A stretch of 64,000 nucleotides of DNA from Roseburia sp. (lineage in GTDB: Bacteria; Bacillota; Clostridia; Lachnospirales; Lachnospiraceae). The notes under the pieces were generated by a model. It was not told the DNA's origin. It made no database searches and worked only from the letters and a program-made list of their open reading frames with translations. Every line of letters begins with the position of its first letter. The first letter of the stretch is position 1. Shown here piece after piece: positions 24,252-34,590 of this stretch. The position numbers were made by a program, and so were the translations under genes. The stretch is from assembly GCA_026168605.1 (NCBI GenBank), contig JAPFDX010000016.1, positions 62,001 through 126,000 on the forward strand. Reading direction: 5' to 3'.

Positions 24252-26030
24252 ATGAAAGCGATTATGGGGATCACAGGAACGATTTACGGAGTCAACGGAC
24301 CGATCATTCTGGTGCGTGGAAATCTCGGCTATAAAATGAACGAGATGGTTTATGTCGGGGAGAAGCATCTGGTCGGCGAGGTCATAGGGCTTACGCGGGA
24401 GGAGACAACCATTCAGGTGTATGAGGAGACCTCCGGCTTAAAGCCGGGGGAACCCGTTCTGGGAACGGGGAGCCCGATCAGCGTGACGCTTGCGCCGGGC
24501 ATCCTCTGCAATATTTTTGACGGCATCGAGCGGCCGCTCGAGGTAATCGCGGAGATAGGCGGCGCTTTTATCCCGACGGGGGCGCGTGTGGACGCGCTCG
24601 ATAAAGAGCGGCTCTGGGAGACACATATCACGGTCGCACCGGGTGATCCGGTCGGTGAGGGGAGCGTCATCGCAGAGGTGCAGGAGACGCGCTCCATTCT
24701 GCACAGGGTCATGCTGCCGCCCGGAGTTTCCGGGGAGGTGGTGTCGGTGCATCCGGACGGGGCGTACACGATCGCGCAGGAGCTTGTGCGCATCCGGACG
24801 GCGGACGGAGGTGAGCAGGCGCTTACCATGACGCAGAAGTGGCCGATCCGTGTGCCGCGTCCGGTGGGGAGGCGCTACCCCGCAGACCGTCCGCTTGTCA
24901 CGGGACAGCGCATTTTAGACACGCTGTTCCCGATCGCAAAGGGAGGCACGGCGGCGCTTCCGGGAGGCTTTGGAACGGGAAAGACCATGACACAGCACCA
25001 GCTCGCAAAGTGGTGTGACGCTGACATTATCATTTATATCGGCTGCGGGGAGCGCGGCAATGAGATGACCAATGTGCTGGAGGAGTTCGGGGAGCTGGAA
25101 GACCCGAAAACGGGAAATCTTCTGATGGACAGGACGACGCTGATCGCCAACACCTCGAATATGCCGGTGGCGGCGCGCGAGGCGAGTATCTACACGGGCA
25201 TCACGCTGGCGGAGTACTACCGCGACATGGGGTATCATGTGGCGATCATGGCGGATTCCACTTCGCGCTGGGCGGAGGCGCTCAGGGAGCTTTCCGGGCG
25301 TCTGGAGGAGATGCCTGCGGAGGAGGGATTCCCGGCATATCTTGCGTCCCGTCTCTCTGCCTTTTACGAGCGGGCGGGCTATGTGGAGAATCTAAACGGC
25401 ACGGAGGGGAGCGTGACGATCATCGGGGCGGTCTCCCCGCAGGGAGGCGATTTCTCGGAGCCGGTGACGCAGAACACGAAGCGGTTTGTGCGCTGTTTTC
25501 TGGCGCTTGACAAGTCGCTCGCCTATGCGAGACACTACCCGGCGATCAACTGGCTGACGAGCTATTCCGAGTATATCGGCGATCTGGCGGGTTGGTACAA
25601 TGACAACGCGGGCAGCAATTTTGTCTATTGCAGAAACCAGCTTCTGCACATTCTGACGACGGAAAACCGTCTGAATGAGATCGTCAAGCTGATCGGAAGC
25701 GATGTGCTGCCCGACGACCAGAAGCTCGTGCTTGAGATCGCGCGCGTGATTCGTCTCGGCTTTTTGCAGCAGAATGCGTTTCACGCGGAGGATACCTATG
25801 TGCCGATGGAGAAGCAACTGCGGATGATGGAGGTCATTTTGCACTTGTATGAGCGCTGTAAAGAGCTGATCGGCCGTGATATGCCCATGGCGCTGCTGCG
25901 GGAGAGCGACGTCTTTGAGAAGATCATCGCGATGAAATATGACGTGCCGAACCGTGAACCGGAGCGGTTTTCCTCCTATGACGATATGATCGAGGAGTTT
26001 TACCAGCATCTGCTGGCGACGAACGCATAG
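24252..26030 (+). CDS. ntpA: V-type ATPase catalytic subunit A
   Basis: Catalytic ATPase of about 592 residues. The N-terminal beta-barrel begins [15 protein letters not shown]; the A-subunit-specific non-homologous insert (about 90-200) follows, ending near [12 protein letters not shown]. The P-loop is GGFGTGKT near residue 239, the catalytic Glu region is [17 protein letters not shown], and the arginine-finger and Walker B region reads [13 protein letters not shown]. The start is uncertain between ATG 24252 and ATG 24264, as neither has ideal spacing from AAAGGA; the 24189 start of the track overlaps subunit E and is unlikely. Confidence 0.95.
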   Translation: MKAIMGITGTIYGVNGPIILVRGNLGYKMNEMVYVGEKHLVGEVIGLTREETTIQVYEETSGLKPGEPVLGTGSPISVTLAPGILCNIFDGIERPLEVIAEIGGAFIPTGARVDALDKERLWETHITVAPGDPVGEGSVIAEVQETRSILHRVMLPPGVSGEVVSVHPDGAYTIAQELVRIRTADGGEQALTMTQKWPIRVPRPVGRRYPADRPLVTGQRILDTLFPIAKGGTAALPGGFGTGKTMTQHQLAKWCDADIIIYIGCGERGNEMTNVLEEFGELEDPKTGNLLMDRTTLIANTSNMPVAAREASIYTGITLAEYYRDMGYHVAIMADSTSRWAEALRELSGRLEEMPAEEGFPAYLASRLSAFYERAGYVENLNGTEGSVTIIGAVSPQGGDFSEPVTQNTKRFVRCFLALDKSLAYARHYPAINWLTSYSEYIGDLAGWYNDNAGSNFVYCRNQLLHILTTENRLNEIVKLIGSDVLPDDQKLVLEIARVIRLGFLQQNAFHAEDTYVPMEKQLRMMEVILHLYERCKELIGRDMPMALLRESDVFEKIIAMKYDVPNREPERFSSYDDMIEEFYQHLLATNA

Positions 26031-26058
26031 GCATCATTATATGATTTGGGTGTCAAAA

Positions 26059-26100
26059 GGGGCTTTTCAAAAAGGGGATTGGCAAAATCTGAAAAGTTCC
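26059..26100 (+). other. Hairpin in the gap between subunit A and B genes
   Basis: GGGGCTTTTCA pairs along 11 bp (two G-T wobbles) with TGAAAAGTTCC. There is no T tract, so it is not a terminator. It may protect or direct processing of the operon mRNA so that A and B levels differ from upstream subunits. The 86-bp gap is otherwise empty. Confidence 0.5.
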
Positions 26101-26116
26101 AGGGAAGGGGAGAAGT

Positions 26117-27493
26117 ATGGCGATTGAATATTTAGGGCTGAGTGAGATCAACGGTCCCCTGATCGCGATCGAGGGCGTGAAGGGGGCGTTTTATGATGAG
26201 ATTGTAGAATTTTCCGTGGCGGAGGGTGCGGGGAAGAAGCTCGGGCGCATCGTGGAGATCGACGAGGACCGGGCGGTCATCCAGGTGTTTGAGAGCACGG
26301 CGGATATGTCGCTTTTGAACACGCACACGAAGCTGACGGGGCGACCGATGGAGATCGGTCTGTCGGAGGAGATACTGGGGCGCACCTTTAACGGACTTGG
26401 GATGCCGATCGACGGGCTGGGTCCCATACGCGCCGAGGAGTACCGCAATGTGAACGGACAGCCGATGAATCCGTGCAGCAGGGAATATCCGAGAAATTAT
26501 ATCCGCACGGGCATCTCCGCCATCGACGCCCTGACGACGCTGATCCGCGGGCAGAAGCTTCCGATCTTTTCCGGAAACGGACTGCCGCACGATACGCTTG
26601 CCGCGCAGATCGTGGAGCAGGCGAGCCTCGGCGGAGACAGCGACGAGGAGTTTGGGATCGTGTTTGCGGCGATGGGCGTCAAATACGATGTGGCGGAATA
26701 TTTTAAGCGCACCTTTGAGGAGTGCGGCGCGAGCGCCCATGTGGCGATGTTTTTAAATCTGTCAAACGATCCGGTCGTGGAGCGTCTGATCACGCCGAAG
26801 GTGGCGCTGACGGCGGCGGAATATCTGGCGTTTGAGAAAAATATGCACATTCTGGTCATCCTCACGGACATGACGTCCTTTGCGGAGGCGATGCGCGAGG
26901 TGTCCTCGCTCAAGGGGGAGATCCCGAGCCGTAAGGGTTATCCGGGCTATCTGTACAGCGAGCTTGCATCGCTCTATGAGCGTGCGGGGATCGTGAAGGG
27001 CTCGTCCGGTTCGGTGACGCAGATCCCGATCCTCACGATGCCAAACGACGACATCACGCACCCGATCCCCGACCTAACCGGATATATCACGGAGGGACAG
27101 ATCGTCCTGGAGCGCTCGCTGCACCAGAAGAACATCTACCCGCCGATCAATGTGCTCCCGTCGCTCTCGCGTCTGATGAAGGACGGGATCGGCGCGAAGT
27201 ACACGCGGGAGGATCATCAGGATGTGGCGAACCAGCTTTTTTCCTCCTACGCGCGCGTGGGCGAGGCGAGGGATCTCGCGAGCGTGATCGGAGAGGACGA
27301 ACTCTCCCCGGTGGACAAGAAATATCTTGCGTTTGGCATGGCGTTTGAGCAGGAGTTTGTCGGGCAGGGGAGAAATGAAAACCGCACGATCGAGGAGACG
27401 CTCGACATCGGATGGAGGCTTTTGCACATCCTGCCGCGTGAGGAGCTGGACCGCATTGACACGAAGATCCTGGAGAAATACTGGAGAGAATAG
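26117..27493 (+). CDS. ntpB: V-type ATPase subunit B (non-catalytic)
   Basis: A 458-residue subunit that alternates with A in the head. It opens [20 protein letters not shown], keeps the fold of the nucleotide-binding subunit but has no Walker A; the degenerate P-loop region reads [16 protein letters not shown], as in the family. The Arg that reaches into the catalytic site of A lies in the [20 protein letters not shown] block. Followed by subunit D after 11 bp. Ribosome site GGAAGGGGAG. Confidence 0.95.
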   Translation: MAIEYLGLSEINGPLIAIEGVKGAFYDEIVEFSVAEGAGKKLGRIVEIDEDRAVIQVFESTADMSLLNTHTKLTGRPMEIGLSEEILGRTFNGLGMPIDGLGPIRAEEYRNVNGQPMNPCSREYPRNYIRTGISAIDALTTLIRGQKLPIFSGNGLPHDTLAAQIVEQASLGGDSDEEFGIVFAAMGVKYDVAEYFKRTFEECGASAHVAMFLNLSNDPVVERLITPKVALTAAEYLAFEKNMHILVILTDMTSFAEAMREVSSLKGEIPSRKGYPGYLYSELASLYERAGIVKGSSGSVTQIPILTMPNDDITHPIPDLTGYITEGQIVLERSLHQKNIYPPINVLPSLSRLMKDGIGAKYTREDHQDVANQLFSSYARVGEARDLASVIGEDELSPVDKKYLAFGMAFEQEFVGQGRNENRTIEETLDIGWRLLHILPREELDRIDTKILEKYWRE

Positions 27494-27504
27494 GGGGCGT
27501 CTGT

Positions 27505-28131
27505 ATGGATCCGAATACATTTCCGACGAAGGGCAACCTGATACTGGCGAAAAATTCACTGGCATTGTCGCGTCAGGGCTACGAGCTGATGGACAAAAAA
27601 CGAAATATCCTGATTCGGGAGCTGATGGATCTGATCGCGGAGGCGTCCGATCTTCAGGAGAAGATAGACACGACGTTTGCGAATGCGTACCGCGCCCTGC
27701 AAAAGGCGAATATCCAGATGGGGATCCACGAGGTGGAGCAGATCGCGCTCGGCGTGCCCGTGGAGGATTCCATCCGCATCAAAAGGCGGAGTGTGATGGG
27801 CACGGAGATCCCGAAGGTGGAATACGAGAGAAAAGAGCGAAAGCCGGCATACTCCTTTTACCATACCAGAATGTCGCTGGACGAGGCGTGCCAGCAGTTT
27901 GAGCAGGTGAAGGAACTGACGATACGGCTGGCGGAGGTCGAGAATTCGGCATACCGCCTTGCCTACAATATTAAAAAGACACAGAAGCGTGCAAACGCAC
28001 TCTCAAACATTACGATCCCAAAGTACGAGCGTCTGGAGAAGGAGATACAGGAGTATTTGGAGGAGAAGGAGCGCGAGGAATTTACGAGATTAAAAGTAAT
28101 TAAGAAAAAGGAAACGAAAGGGAAATCATGA
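27505..28131 (+). CDS. ntpD: V-type ATPase subunit D (central stalk)
   Basis: A 208-residue rotor axle subunit. It is two long helices in antiparallel coiled coil: the N-terminal one begins FPTKGNLILAKNSLALSRQGYELMDKKR, a hallmark of the family, and the C-terminal one ends NALSNITIPKYERLEKEIQEYLEEKEREEF. The central region (about 80-140) is the small beta-hairpin part. Ends in ATGA that overlaps the start of the CBS gene. Confidence 0.93.
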   Translation: MDPNTFPTKGNLILAKNSLALSRQGYELMDKKRNILIRELMDLIAEASDLQEKIDTTFANAYRALQKANIQMGIHEVEQIALGVPVEDSIRIKRRSVMGTEIPKVEYERKERKPAYSFYHTRMSLDEACQQFEQVKELTIRLAEVENSAYRLAYNIKKTQKRANALSNITIPKYERLEKEIQEYLEEKEREEFTRLKVIKKKETKGKS

Positions 28132-28553
28132 ATATACTGTTTTTTTTGACACCGAAGGATGAGGTTGCGCACGTGGACGACGCGGATACCATGCGCCAGG
28201 TTCTCGAGAAGATGGAGCATCACGGGTACACGGCGATCCCGCTGCTCGGCGGCGACGGGAGATATATCGGGACGATCACGGAGGGCGACCTCCTCTGGTT
28301 TTTAAAGGACCGCAATTTCCCGAATCTGCATCTGCTGGAGGATATGCCGATCACATCCATCACGCGCCGCCGGGACAATCAGGCGGTGAAAATTGACGAA
28401 TCGATGGAGAATCTGTTTGACAAGGTGATGAACCAGAACTTCGTCCCGGTGGTGGACGACAAGAACGTGTTTATCGGGATCGTGACAAGAAAAGATATCC
28501 TGGCATATCTCGGGAAAAAAGCTGCCGAGAATGTGGCGGGCATATCGCAATAA
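28128..28553 (+). CDS. CBS-domain protein at the end of the V-ATPase operon
   Basis: A 141-residue protein consisting of a pair of CBS domains (about 10-60 and 75-135; GYTAIPLLGGDGRYIGTITEGDLLWFL and QNFVPVVDDKNVFIGIVTRKDILAYL). CBS pairs bind adenosyl ligands such as AMP, ATP, SAM or c-di-AMP and regulate partner proteins. It is linked to subunit D by an ATGA overlap, so it is translated with the ATPase. There is no enzyme domain. A regulator of the ATPase is an inference from context. Confidence 0.85.
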   Translation: MNILFFLTPKDEVAHVDDADTMRQVLEKMEHHGYTAIPLLGGDGRYIGTITEGDLLWFLKDRNFPNLHLLEDMPITSITRRRDNQAVKIDESMENLFDKVMNQNFVPVVDDKNVFIGIVTRKDILAYLGKKAAENVAGISQ

Positions 28554-28579
28554 AATACAAATTATGCCATACCTGACAA

Positions 28580-28608
28580 TTCCTTTCATTTTGCCCTGAA
28601 TCTATAAT
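28580..28608 (+). promoter_or_regulatory. Possible promoter of the cellobiose phosphorylase operon
   Basis: TATAAT at 28603 is strong; TTCCTT lies 17 bp upstream and is a weak -35. Leader to the start would be about 30 bases. The weak -35 would fit a regulator-dependent promoter. Confidence 0.5.
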
Positions 28609-28647
28609 GTTCGTAGAAAGAGAAAATGCAAAGGGGAAGGTTGGTAT

Positions 28648-31050
28648 ATGCAATACGGACATTTTGATAATGGGAAAAGAGAATACGTGATTGACCGTGT
28701 GGATCTGCCGGTATCATGGACGAATTATCTTGGCGTTGAGGATATGTGTGTGGTGGTCAACCATACCGCGGGTGGCTATATGTTTTACCAGTCGCCGGAG
28801 TATCACAGAGTGACACGCTTCCGCGCCAATGCAGTTCCGATGGACCGTCCGGGTCACTATGTGTATCTGCGGGATGCAGAGGACGGGGATTACTGGAGTA
28901 TTTCATGGCAGCCGGTCGGCAAGCCGCTTGATGAGGCGAAATATACCTGCCGTCACGGTATGAGCTACACGACCTACGAGTGCGACTACAAGGGGATCCT
29001 TGCGAGCCAGACGTTGTCTGTGCCGATGGGGGATGCGGTCGAGCTCTGGGATGTCAGGCTGAAAAATAATACGGATAAAGAGAGGCGTTTATCCGTATTT
29101 TCTTATGTGGAATTTTCGTTCCATCACATCATGATCGACAACCAGAATTTCCAGATGAGCCTCTACTGTGCGGGTTCCTCCTGCGAGGATGGCATCATCG
29201 AGCACGATTTATTTTATGAAGAGTTTGGCTACCAGTATTTTACCGGAAGCTTTGAGCCGGACGGATTTGACTGTCTGCGCGATAAATTTCTGGGAAGCTA
29301 CCGCACCGAGGACAATCCGGTTGCAGTCGAGCGCGGAAAATGCAGCGGTTCCCATGAGCTCGGCAACAACCACTGCGGAAGCTTGCAGAAGGATCTGGTG
29401 CTCGCCCCGGGTGAGGAGGTGCGCCTGGTGTTTATGCTCGGCGAGGGAAACCGCGCCGAGGGCGCGAAAATGCGCAGGAAATACTCCGATTTTTCCAATG
29501 TGGACGCGGCTTATGAGAAACTGGCAGCATACTGGGAGGATAAGTTTTCGCGGCTGCAGATCCGGACGCCGAACGAGGGCATGGATACCATGATCAATAC
29601 CTGGAATCTCTACCAGGCGGAGGTCAACGTCATGTTTTCGCGGTTTGCCTCCTTTATCGAGGTGGGGGGAAGAACCGGACTTGGCTACCGCGATACGGCG
29701 CAGGACGCGATGACGATCCCGCACTCCAATCCGGCGAAATGCAGACAGAGGATCGTGGAACTGTTACGCGGGCTGACGACGATGGGGTACGGACTTCATC
29801 TATTCCAGCCGGAGTGGTTTGATCCGGATCAGGAAAAGGAGAAGAAAAAACCGTTCAAATCGCCGACCGTCATTCCGACCGTCAACAATGCGGATATCGT
29901 GCACGGGATTGAGGACGCCTGCTCGGATGATGCGCTGTGGCTGGTGCCTTCCATCGTGGAATACATAAAGGAGACCGGGGAATACGGTTTTGCAGATCTT
30001 GTAGTGACTTACGCGGACGGCGGAGAGGGAACGGTATACGAGCACATGATGCACATTCTGGACTTTTCCGCCGAGCAGGTCGGGGCAACGGGAATCTGTA
30101 AGGGTCTGCGCGCGGACTGGAACGACTGTCTGAATCTGGGCGGCGGCGAGAGTGCGATGGTCTCCTTCCTGCACTACTGGGCGATCTGTAATTTCCTCGA
30201 GCTGGCGAGGTACTTAAAGCGCGACGCCGATGTGGAGAAATACACGGCGATGCGCGACCGTGTATACAAGGTGTGCAACACCGAGCTGTGGGATGAGGAG
30301 TGGTTTATCCGCGGCGTGACGAAGAACGGCAAAAAGATCGGAACTTCTGCGGATGCGGAGGGGAAAGTGCATCTTGAGTCCAACGCGTGGGCGGTACTAT
30401 CCGGCGCGGCGGATGTGGAAAAAGGGCGCGTGGCGATGGACAGCGTGGATAAATATCTGTTCACGGAGTACGGGATCATGTTAAATGCGCCGTCCTACAC
30501 GGTGCCGGATGACGACATCGGATTTATCACCCGCGTCTACCCGGGACTAAAAGAGAACGGTTCGATTTTCTCCCACCCGAATCCGTGGGCGTGGGCGGCA
30601 GAGTGCGTGCTCGGCAGAGGCGACCGCGCGATGAAATTTTATAATGCGCTCTGTCCGTATTACCAGAACGACAAGATTGAAGTCCGCGAGTCAGAGCCGT
30701 ACTCCTACTGCCAGTTTATTATGGGAAAAGACCATACGGCGTTCGGGCGCGCCAGACATCCGTTTATGACAGGCAGCGGCGGCTGGGCATATTTCTCGGC
30801 GACACGCTATATGCTCGGTGTTCGTCCGGATTTTGACGAGCTGCGCATTGACCCTTGTATTCCGGCAGAATGGAGCGGGTTTGAGGTGACGCGCAGATGG
30901 AGAGACGCCGTGTTTGACATCCGTGTGGAGAATCCGGACGGGGTGATGAAGGGCGTGAAGGAAATCAGGCTGGACGGGGAGAAGGTTTCCTGTATTCCGG
31001 TGCAGCAGGCGGGAACAAAGCACGATGTGACGGTTGTCATGGGCGAGTAG
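28648..31050 (+). CDS. cbp: Cellobiose phosphorylase (GH94)
   Basis: An 800-residue cytoplasmic GH94 phosphorylase that splits cellobiose with phosphate into glucose and alpha-glucose-1-phosphate. The N-terminus MQYGHFDNGKREYVIDR is characteristic of cellobiose phosphorylases. The catalytic region with ADWNDCLN near residues 489-496 carries the general acid Asp. The family length is about 800-820. Ribosome site AAAGGGGAAGG. The phosphoglucomutase gene follows 15 bp later and would use glucose-1-phosphate; the ABC importer and sensor kinase follow. A laminaribiose or cellodextrin specificity cannot be excluded from sequence reading. Confidence 0.92.
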   Translation: MQYGHFDNGKREYVIDRVDLPVSWTNYLGVEDMCVVVNHTAGGYMFYQSPEYHRVTRFRANAVPMDRPGHYVYLRDAEDGDYWSISWQPVGKPLDEAKYTCRHGMSYTTYECDYKGILASQTLSVPMGDAVELWDVRLKNNTDKERRLSVFSYVEFSFHHIMIDNQNFQMSLYCAGSSCEDGIIEHDLFYEEFGYQYFTGSFEPDGFDCLRDKFLGSYRTEDNPVAVERGKCSGSHELGNNHCGSLQKDLVLAPGEEVRLVFMLGEGNRAEGAKMRRKYSDFSNVDAAYEKLAAYWEDKFSRLQIRTPNEGMDTMINTWNLYQAEVNVMFSRFASFIEVGGRTGLGYRDTAQDAMTIPHSNPAKCRQRIVELLRGLTTMGYGLHLFQPEWFDPDQEKEKKKPFKSPTVIPTVNNADIVHGIEDACSDDALWLVPSIVEYIKETGEYGFADLVVTYADGGEGTVYEHMMHILDFSAEQVGATGICKGLRADWNDCLNLGGGESAMVSFLHYWAICNFLELARYLKRDADVEKYTAMRDRVYKVCNTELWDEEWFIRGVTKNGKKIGTSADAEGKVHLESNAWAVLSGAADVEKGRVAMDSVDKYLFTEYGIMLNAPSYTVPDDDIGFITRVYPGLKENGSIFSHPNPWAWAAECVLGRGDRAMKFYNALCPYYQNDKIEVRESEPYSYCQFIMGKDHTAFGRARHPFMTGSGGWAYFSATRYMLGVRPDFDELRIDPCIPAEWSGFEVTRRWRDAVFDIRVENPDGVMKGVKEIRLDGEKVSCIPVQQAGTKHDVTVVMGE

Positions 31051-31065
31051 AGGAGGAATGGTATC

Positions 31066-32484
31066 ATGATAAAATTTGGAACGGGCGGATGGAGAGCAGT
31101 GATCGGTGAGGATTTCACCAAGGCAAACATACAGCTTTTGGCGCAGGGACTTGTCAATAAAATGAAGAGCGAGGGCGTGACCGAAAAGGGGATCGTGATG
31201 GGCTATGACCGAAGATTCCTCTCGAAGGAGGCGATGCAGTGGGCGGCGGAGGTCTTTGCTGCGGCACAGATCAAGGCATGGCTGATCAACAAGTCCTCGC
31301 CGACGCCGCTGATCATGTACTATGTGATGAAACACGATTTTCCGTATGGAATGATGATCACAGCGAGCCATAACCCTGCGATATACAATGGCATCAAGGT
31401 ATTTACCGCAGGCGGCAGGGATGCGGATGAGATCCAGACGAAGGATATTGAGGACTATATCTCCGATATCCGGCCGGGTGAGGTTGCGGCGGTCGATTAT
31501 GAGCAGGGAAAGCGGGATGGCTATATCGAGGAGATCTATCCGCTCAACGAGTATCTGGATGCCATCATCGCGGCGGTGGATATCGAGGCTGTCCGCAACG
31601 CGGGTTTAAAGGTTGCCCTCGACCCGATGTACGGGGTCAGCGAGACCTCCTTAAAGACGATATTGATGACGGCGCGCTGCGAGGTCGCGACGATCCACGA
31701 CCGCCACGACACCCTGTTTGGCGGCAAGCTTCCGGCTCCGTCCGCGGCGACACTCCACTCCCTGCAGAATTATGTGGTCGAGAAAAAGTTTGACATCGGT
31801 ATTGCGACGGACGGCGACGCGGACCGCATCGGGGTGATCGACGACAAGGGAAATTTCCTGCACCCGAACGACATTCTCGTGCTGCTCTATTACTACCTTG
31901 TGAAGTTTAAGGGATGGAGCGGTCCGGTGGTCAGAAATATCGCGACGACCCATATGTTAGACAAGGTGGCAAAAAAGTTTGGTGAAACCTGCTACGAGGT
32001 TCCGGTCGGATTTAAGTATATTTCCGCAAAGATGCAGGAGACCGGCGCGATCATCGGCGGGGAGTCCTCCGGCGGTCTGACGGTGCACGGTCATATCAAT
32101 GGCAAGGACGGCATCTATGCGGCGGCGCTTTTGATCGAGATGCTTGCGGTGACCGGAAAGAAACTCTCACAGATCATGGAGGATATTCACGCGGAGTGCG
32201 GGGAGATCCACATGGAGGAGCGCGACTACAAATTCACGCAGGAAAAGAAGGATGCGATGTACCGGATGCTTATGGTGGAAAAACAGCTTCCGGAGCTTTC
32301 CGACGAGATCGACCATGTCTCCTATCTCGACGGCAGCAAAGTGTATTTTCAGAACGGCGGCTGGGTGATCGCCCGCTTCTCCGGCACGGAGCCATTGCTC
32401 CGGATTTTCTGCGAGATGCCGGATGCGGCGCGCGCGGCAGAGATCTGCGATACCTATGAGAAATTTCTGGGCTTAAACGGGTAG
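31066..32484 (+). CDS. Phosphoglucomutase/phosphomannomutase family protein
   Basis: A 472-residue alpha-D-phosphohexomutase, converting glucose-1-phosphate to glucose-6-phosphate in the simplest reading. The phosphoserine is Ser101 in ITASHNP, the metal loop DGDADR is at 249-254, the sugar-specificity loop GGESSGG is near 333, and the C-terminal phosphate-binding loop RFSGTEPLLRIF is intact. GAGGAGGAATGG gives a strong start site. Direct coupling to cellobiose phosphorylase is strong context for glucose-1-phosphate as substrate. Followed by a strong terminator. Confidence 0.9.
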   Translation: MIKFGTGGWRAVIGEDFTKANIQLLAQGLVNKMKSEGVTEKGIVMGYDRRFLSKEAMQWAAEVFAAAQIKAWLINKSSPTPLIMYYVMKHDFPYGMMITASHNPAIYNGIKVFTAGGRDADEIQTKDIEDYISDIRPGEVAAVDYEQGKRDGYIEEIYPLNEYLDAIIAAVDIEAVRNAGLKVALDPMYGVSETSLKTILMTARCEVATIHDRHDTLFGGKLPAPSAATLHSLQNYVVEKKFDIGIATDGDADRIGVIDDKGNFLHPNDILVLLYYYLVKFKGWSGPVVRNIATTHMLDKVAKKFGETCYEVPVGFKYISAKMQETGAIIGGESSGGLTVHGHINGKDGIYAAALLIEMLAVTGKKLSQIMEDIHAECGEIHMEERDYKFTQEKKDAMYRMLMVEKQLPELSDEIDHVSYLDGSKVYFQNGGWVIARFSGTEPLLRIFCEMPDAARAAEICDTYEKFLGLNG

Positions 32485-32502
32485 ACGGACAGCGGCTATG
32501 AC

Positions 32503-32586
32503 GGGCTGCTGCACTGGGATTTTTTGGATGTGCATAAAAATATGCATAAATTCCCGAAAATTTCAGTGCGGCAGCCCATTTTTTGG
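32503..32586 (+). terminator. Rho-independent terminator with long stem after phosphoglucomutase
   Basis: GGGCTGCTGCACTG and CAGTGCGGCAGCCC form a 14-bp stem with one G-T wobble, followed by ATTTTTT. The 47-base loop carries an inner TGCAT-ATGCA hairpin. Separates the enzyme genes from the sensor kinase. Confidence 0.8.
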
Positions 32587-32621
32587 AAAATTCCGTTATA
32601 ATAAAAAAAAAGGGGGCGGCT

Positions 32622-34475
32622 ATGGAAAGAAGAGAACAACCGAAATCGTTAAATAAACTGATACTGTTATTTATGCTTATCTGCTGGGCAGTACCGATGA
32701 TCGTCTTTTTTGTTTTTACGACGGTAACCTACCACAAGGGGATCATTGAGAAGGCAGAGAAGCTGATGGCGGATGAGCTAGACAACATCGCGTCGTTTGC
32801 GGCTATCCGGCTTGAGAATATCATTACACTCTGCCAGCGCCCGTCCTATGAGAAGACGTGGGAGAATTCATGGAAGAGCTACGCGCGGGGAGAGTTGTCG
32901 GAGACCGAGTATCTGCAGGAGATAAACACGAGTCTCAAGGGGAAGTTTTATCTGGATGACCGCTTCAATATGTCGACGTATTACCAGTATGGCTCGGACA
33001 AGGCACAGTGCTTTTCCTCCCGGACGGGAGTTTCCTATAAGAGCTATGTCGAAGATATTGAGCCGCGGCTGCTGGATCTGATCGAGGCGGATTCCTCCTA
33101 CACGGCGGTGCGCGTGGTGGACGGGCGCATTTTTATCGTGCGAAACCTCTACACCACCTCCGATTACCAGCGCTATGGCACACTGGTCGTCGAGCTGAAC
33201 AAGTACAGTCTGTTTCAGGATGTGCCGCCGGATATACGGGGTAATATGGTGGTCTGCTTTGGCAGCAGTGAAGATTTCCTCGATTTTGCGCATATTGCGG
33301 ACGGGGAGGAAGCGGACAAGCAGGAACTTTTGGATGCAGTTTTGGCGCAATATGACGGCAGAAGCGACGGGAGATTAGACCGCGTTTGCAGCCGTGTGTA
33401 CAACACCTATCTCTATCAGGAGCGCAATGATGATTACCACATCGGCGTGGTGCTTTTTGCAAAAAGAGCGGAGATGTACTCGAGCTTATATGAATTTTAT
33501 ACGATTCTGGCGGTCATGATGCTGTTGTTTATTCCGCTGTTTGTCTATGGGGCTTATTTTTTGCATAGGCATATTCAGATTCCAGTCGACCGGATGATGG
33601 CGGCTTACAAGCGGATGGAGACGGGGGAGATGGGCATCGAGGTGGACGGCGGGCTTATGCCGAACCGGGAATTTCAGTATATGAAGGAAAGTTTCGACAG
33701 TATGTCGGCGCAGGTGAAGTATCTGTTTGAGTACGCTTACGATGAGAAGCTTGCGAGAAAGGATGCGCAGATCCAGACGCTTCAGGCGCAGATCAACCCG
33801 CATTTTCTGAACAACACGCTGGAGATGATGAACTGGCAGGCGCGGATGTCCGGCGATATGGTGGTCTCAAAGATGATCGAATCGCTGGGAACGGTGCTCG
33901 ACTACCGCATGAACCGTGCAAATGTTAGGGAGATCCACCTCGCGGAGGAGCTTCGGTGCATTGACGCTTATTTTTATATCATGTCGATGCGCTTTGGAAG
34001 CCGCCTTTCCATTGAACGTGAGATTGATGAGAATCTTCTTTATATCATGGTGCCGCCGCTCATATTGCAGCCCCTTGTGGAAAATGCGATCGTGCACGGC
34101 GTTGAGACGGTGAAAAACGGTGTGATCCGCCTTAAGGTTTCACATGATGACGATCATGTTTATCTTGAAGTCCGCAACACGGGCAGAGAGATGACAAAGG
34201 AGGACAAAGAGCGCATCGCCGCGATACTTGAGGGCGACGCCTCGCAGATCCCAAAGAAGCCCGGCAGACATACGTCCATCGGTATCCAGAATGTCAACCG
34301 CCGTATCCGTCTGGTGTATGGCGAGGAGTACGGACTTACGATCACGCAGGAGGCAGATCTAGAGACGGTTTCAAGGATCACGTTGCCGTACAGGGAGAGA
34401 AAAGAGGACAAGTCGTTAAAAGAACGAAACGAGGTGGAAAGTGAATTAAAGAACATAGCAAGATTGAACAAATAA
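32622..34475 (+). CDS. Sensor histidine kinase, YesM family
   Basis: Membrane kinase of about 617 residues. One helix near residues 15-38 and a second near 290-315 bracket an extracellular sensor domain of about 250 residues. A HAMP domain follows, then the His-kinase domain with the phospho-acceptor His in QINPHFLNNTLEMM, and the ATPase domain with the N box ENAIVHGVE and a G box near SIGIQNVNRRIR. The motif QINPHFL is typical of YesM/LytS-type kinases. ATG 32622, preceded by AGGGGG, is preferred over the track start. The cognate regulator is the AraC-type response regulator at 38044, beyond the ABC genes. Confidence 0.9.
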   Translation: MERREQPKSLNKLILLFMLICWAVPMIVFFVFTTVTYHKGIIEKAEKLMADELDNIASFAAIRLENIITLCQRPSYEKTWENSWKSYARGELSETEYLQEINTSLKGKFYLDDRFNMSTYYQYGSDKAQCFSSRTGVSYKSYVEDIEPRLLDLIEADSSYTAVRVVDGRIFIVRNLYTTSDYQRYGTLVVELNKYSLFQDVPPDIRGNMVVCFGSSEDFLDFAHIADGEEADKQELLDAVLAQYDGRSDGRLDRVCSRVYNTYLYQERNDDYHIGVVLFAKRAEMYSSLYEFYTILAVMMLLFIPLFVYGAYFLHRHIQIPVDRMMAAYKRMETGEMGIEVDGGLMPNREFQYMKESFDSMSAQVKYLFEYAYDEKLARKDAQIQTLQAQINPHFLNNTLEMMNWQARMSGDMVVSKMIESLGTVLDYRMNRANVREIHLAEELRCIDAYFYIMSMRFGSRLSIEREIDENLLYIMVPPLILQPLVENAIVHGVETVKNGVIRLKVSHDDDHVYLEVRNTGREMTKEDKERIAAILEGDASQIPKKPGRHTSIGIQNVNRRIRLVYGEEYGLTITQEADLETVSRITLPYRERKEDKSLKERNEVESELKNIARLNK

Positions 34476-34590
34476 TGTCAAGTCAGTCTAATGCCTTTTG
34501 TGTGTTCTGCCTCTATAATATGAGTATAGTAAATGAGACATCTACAAAACGTAGAGGAAGTTTACAAATTATATGAAGGAGGATTTTACT

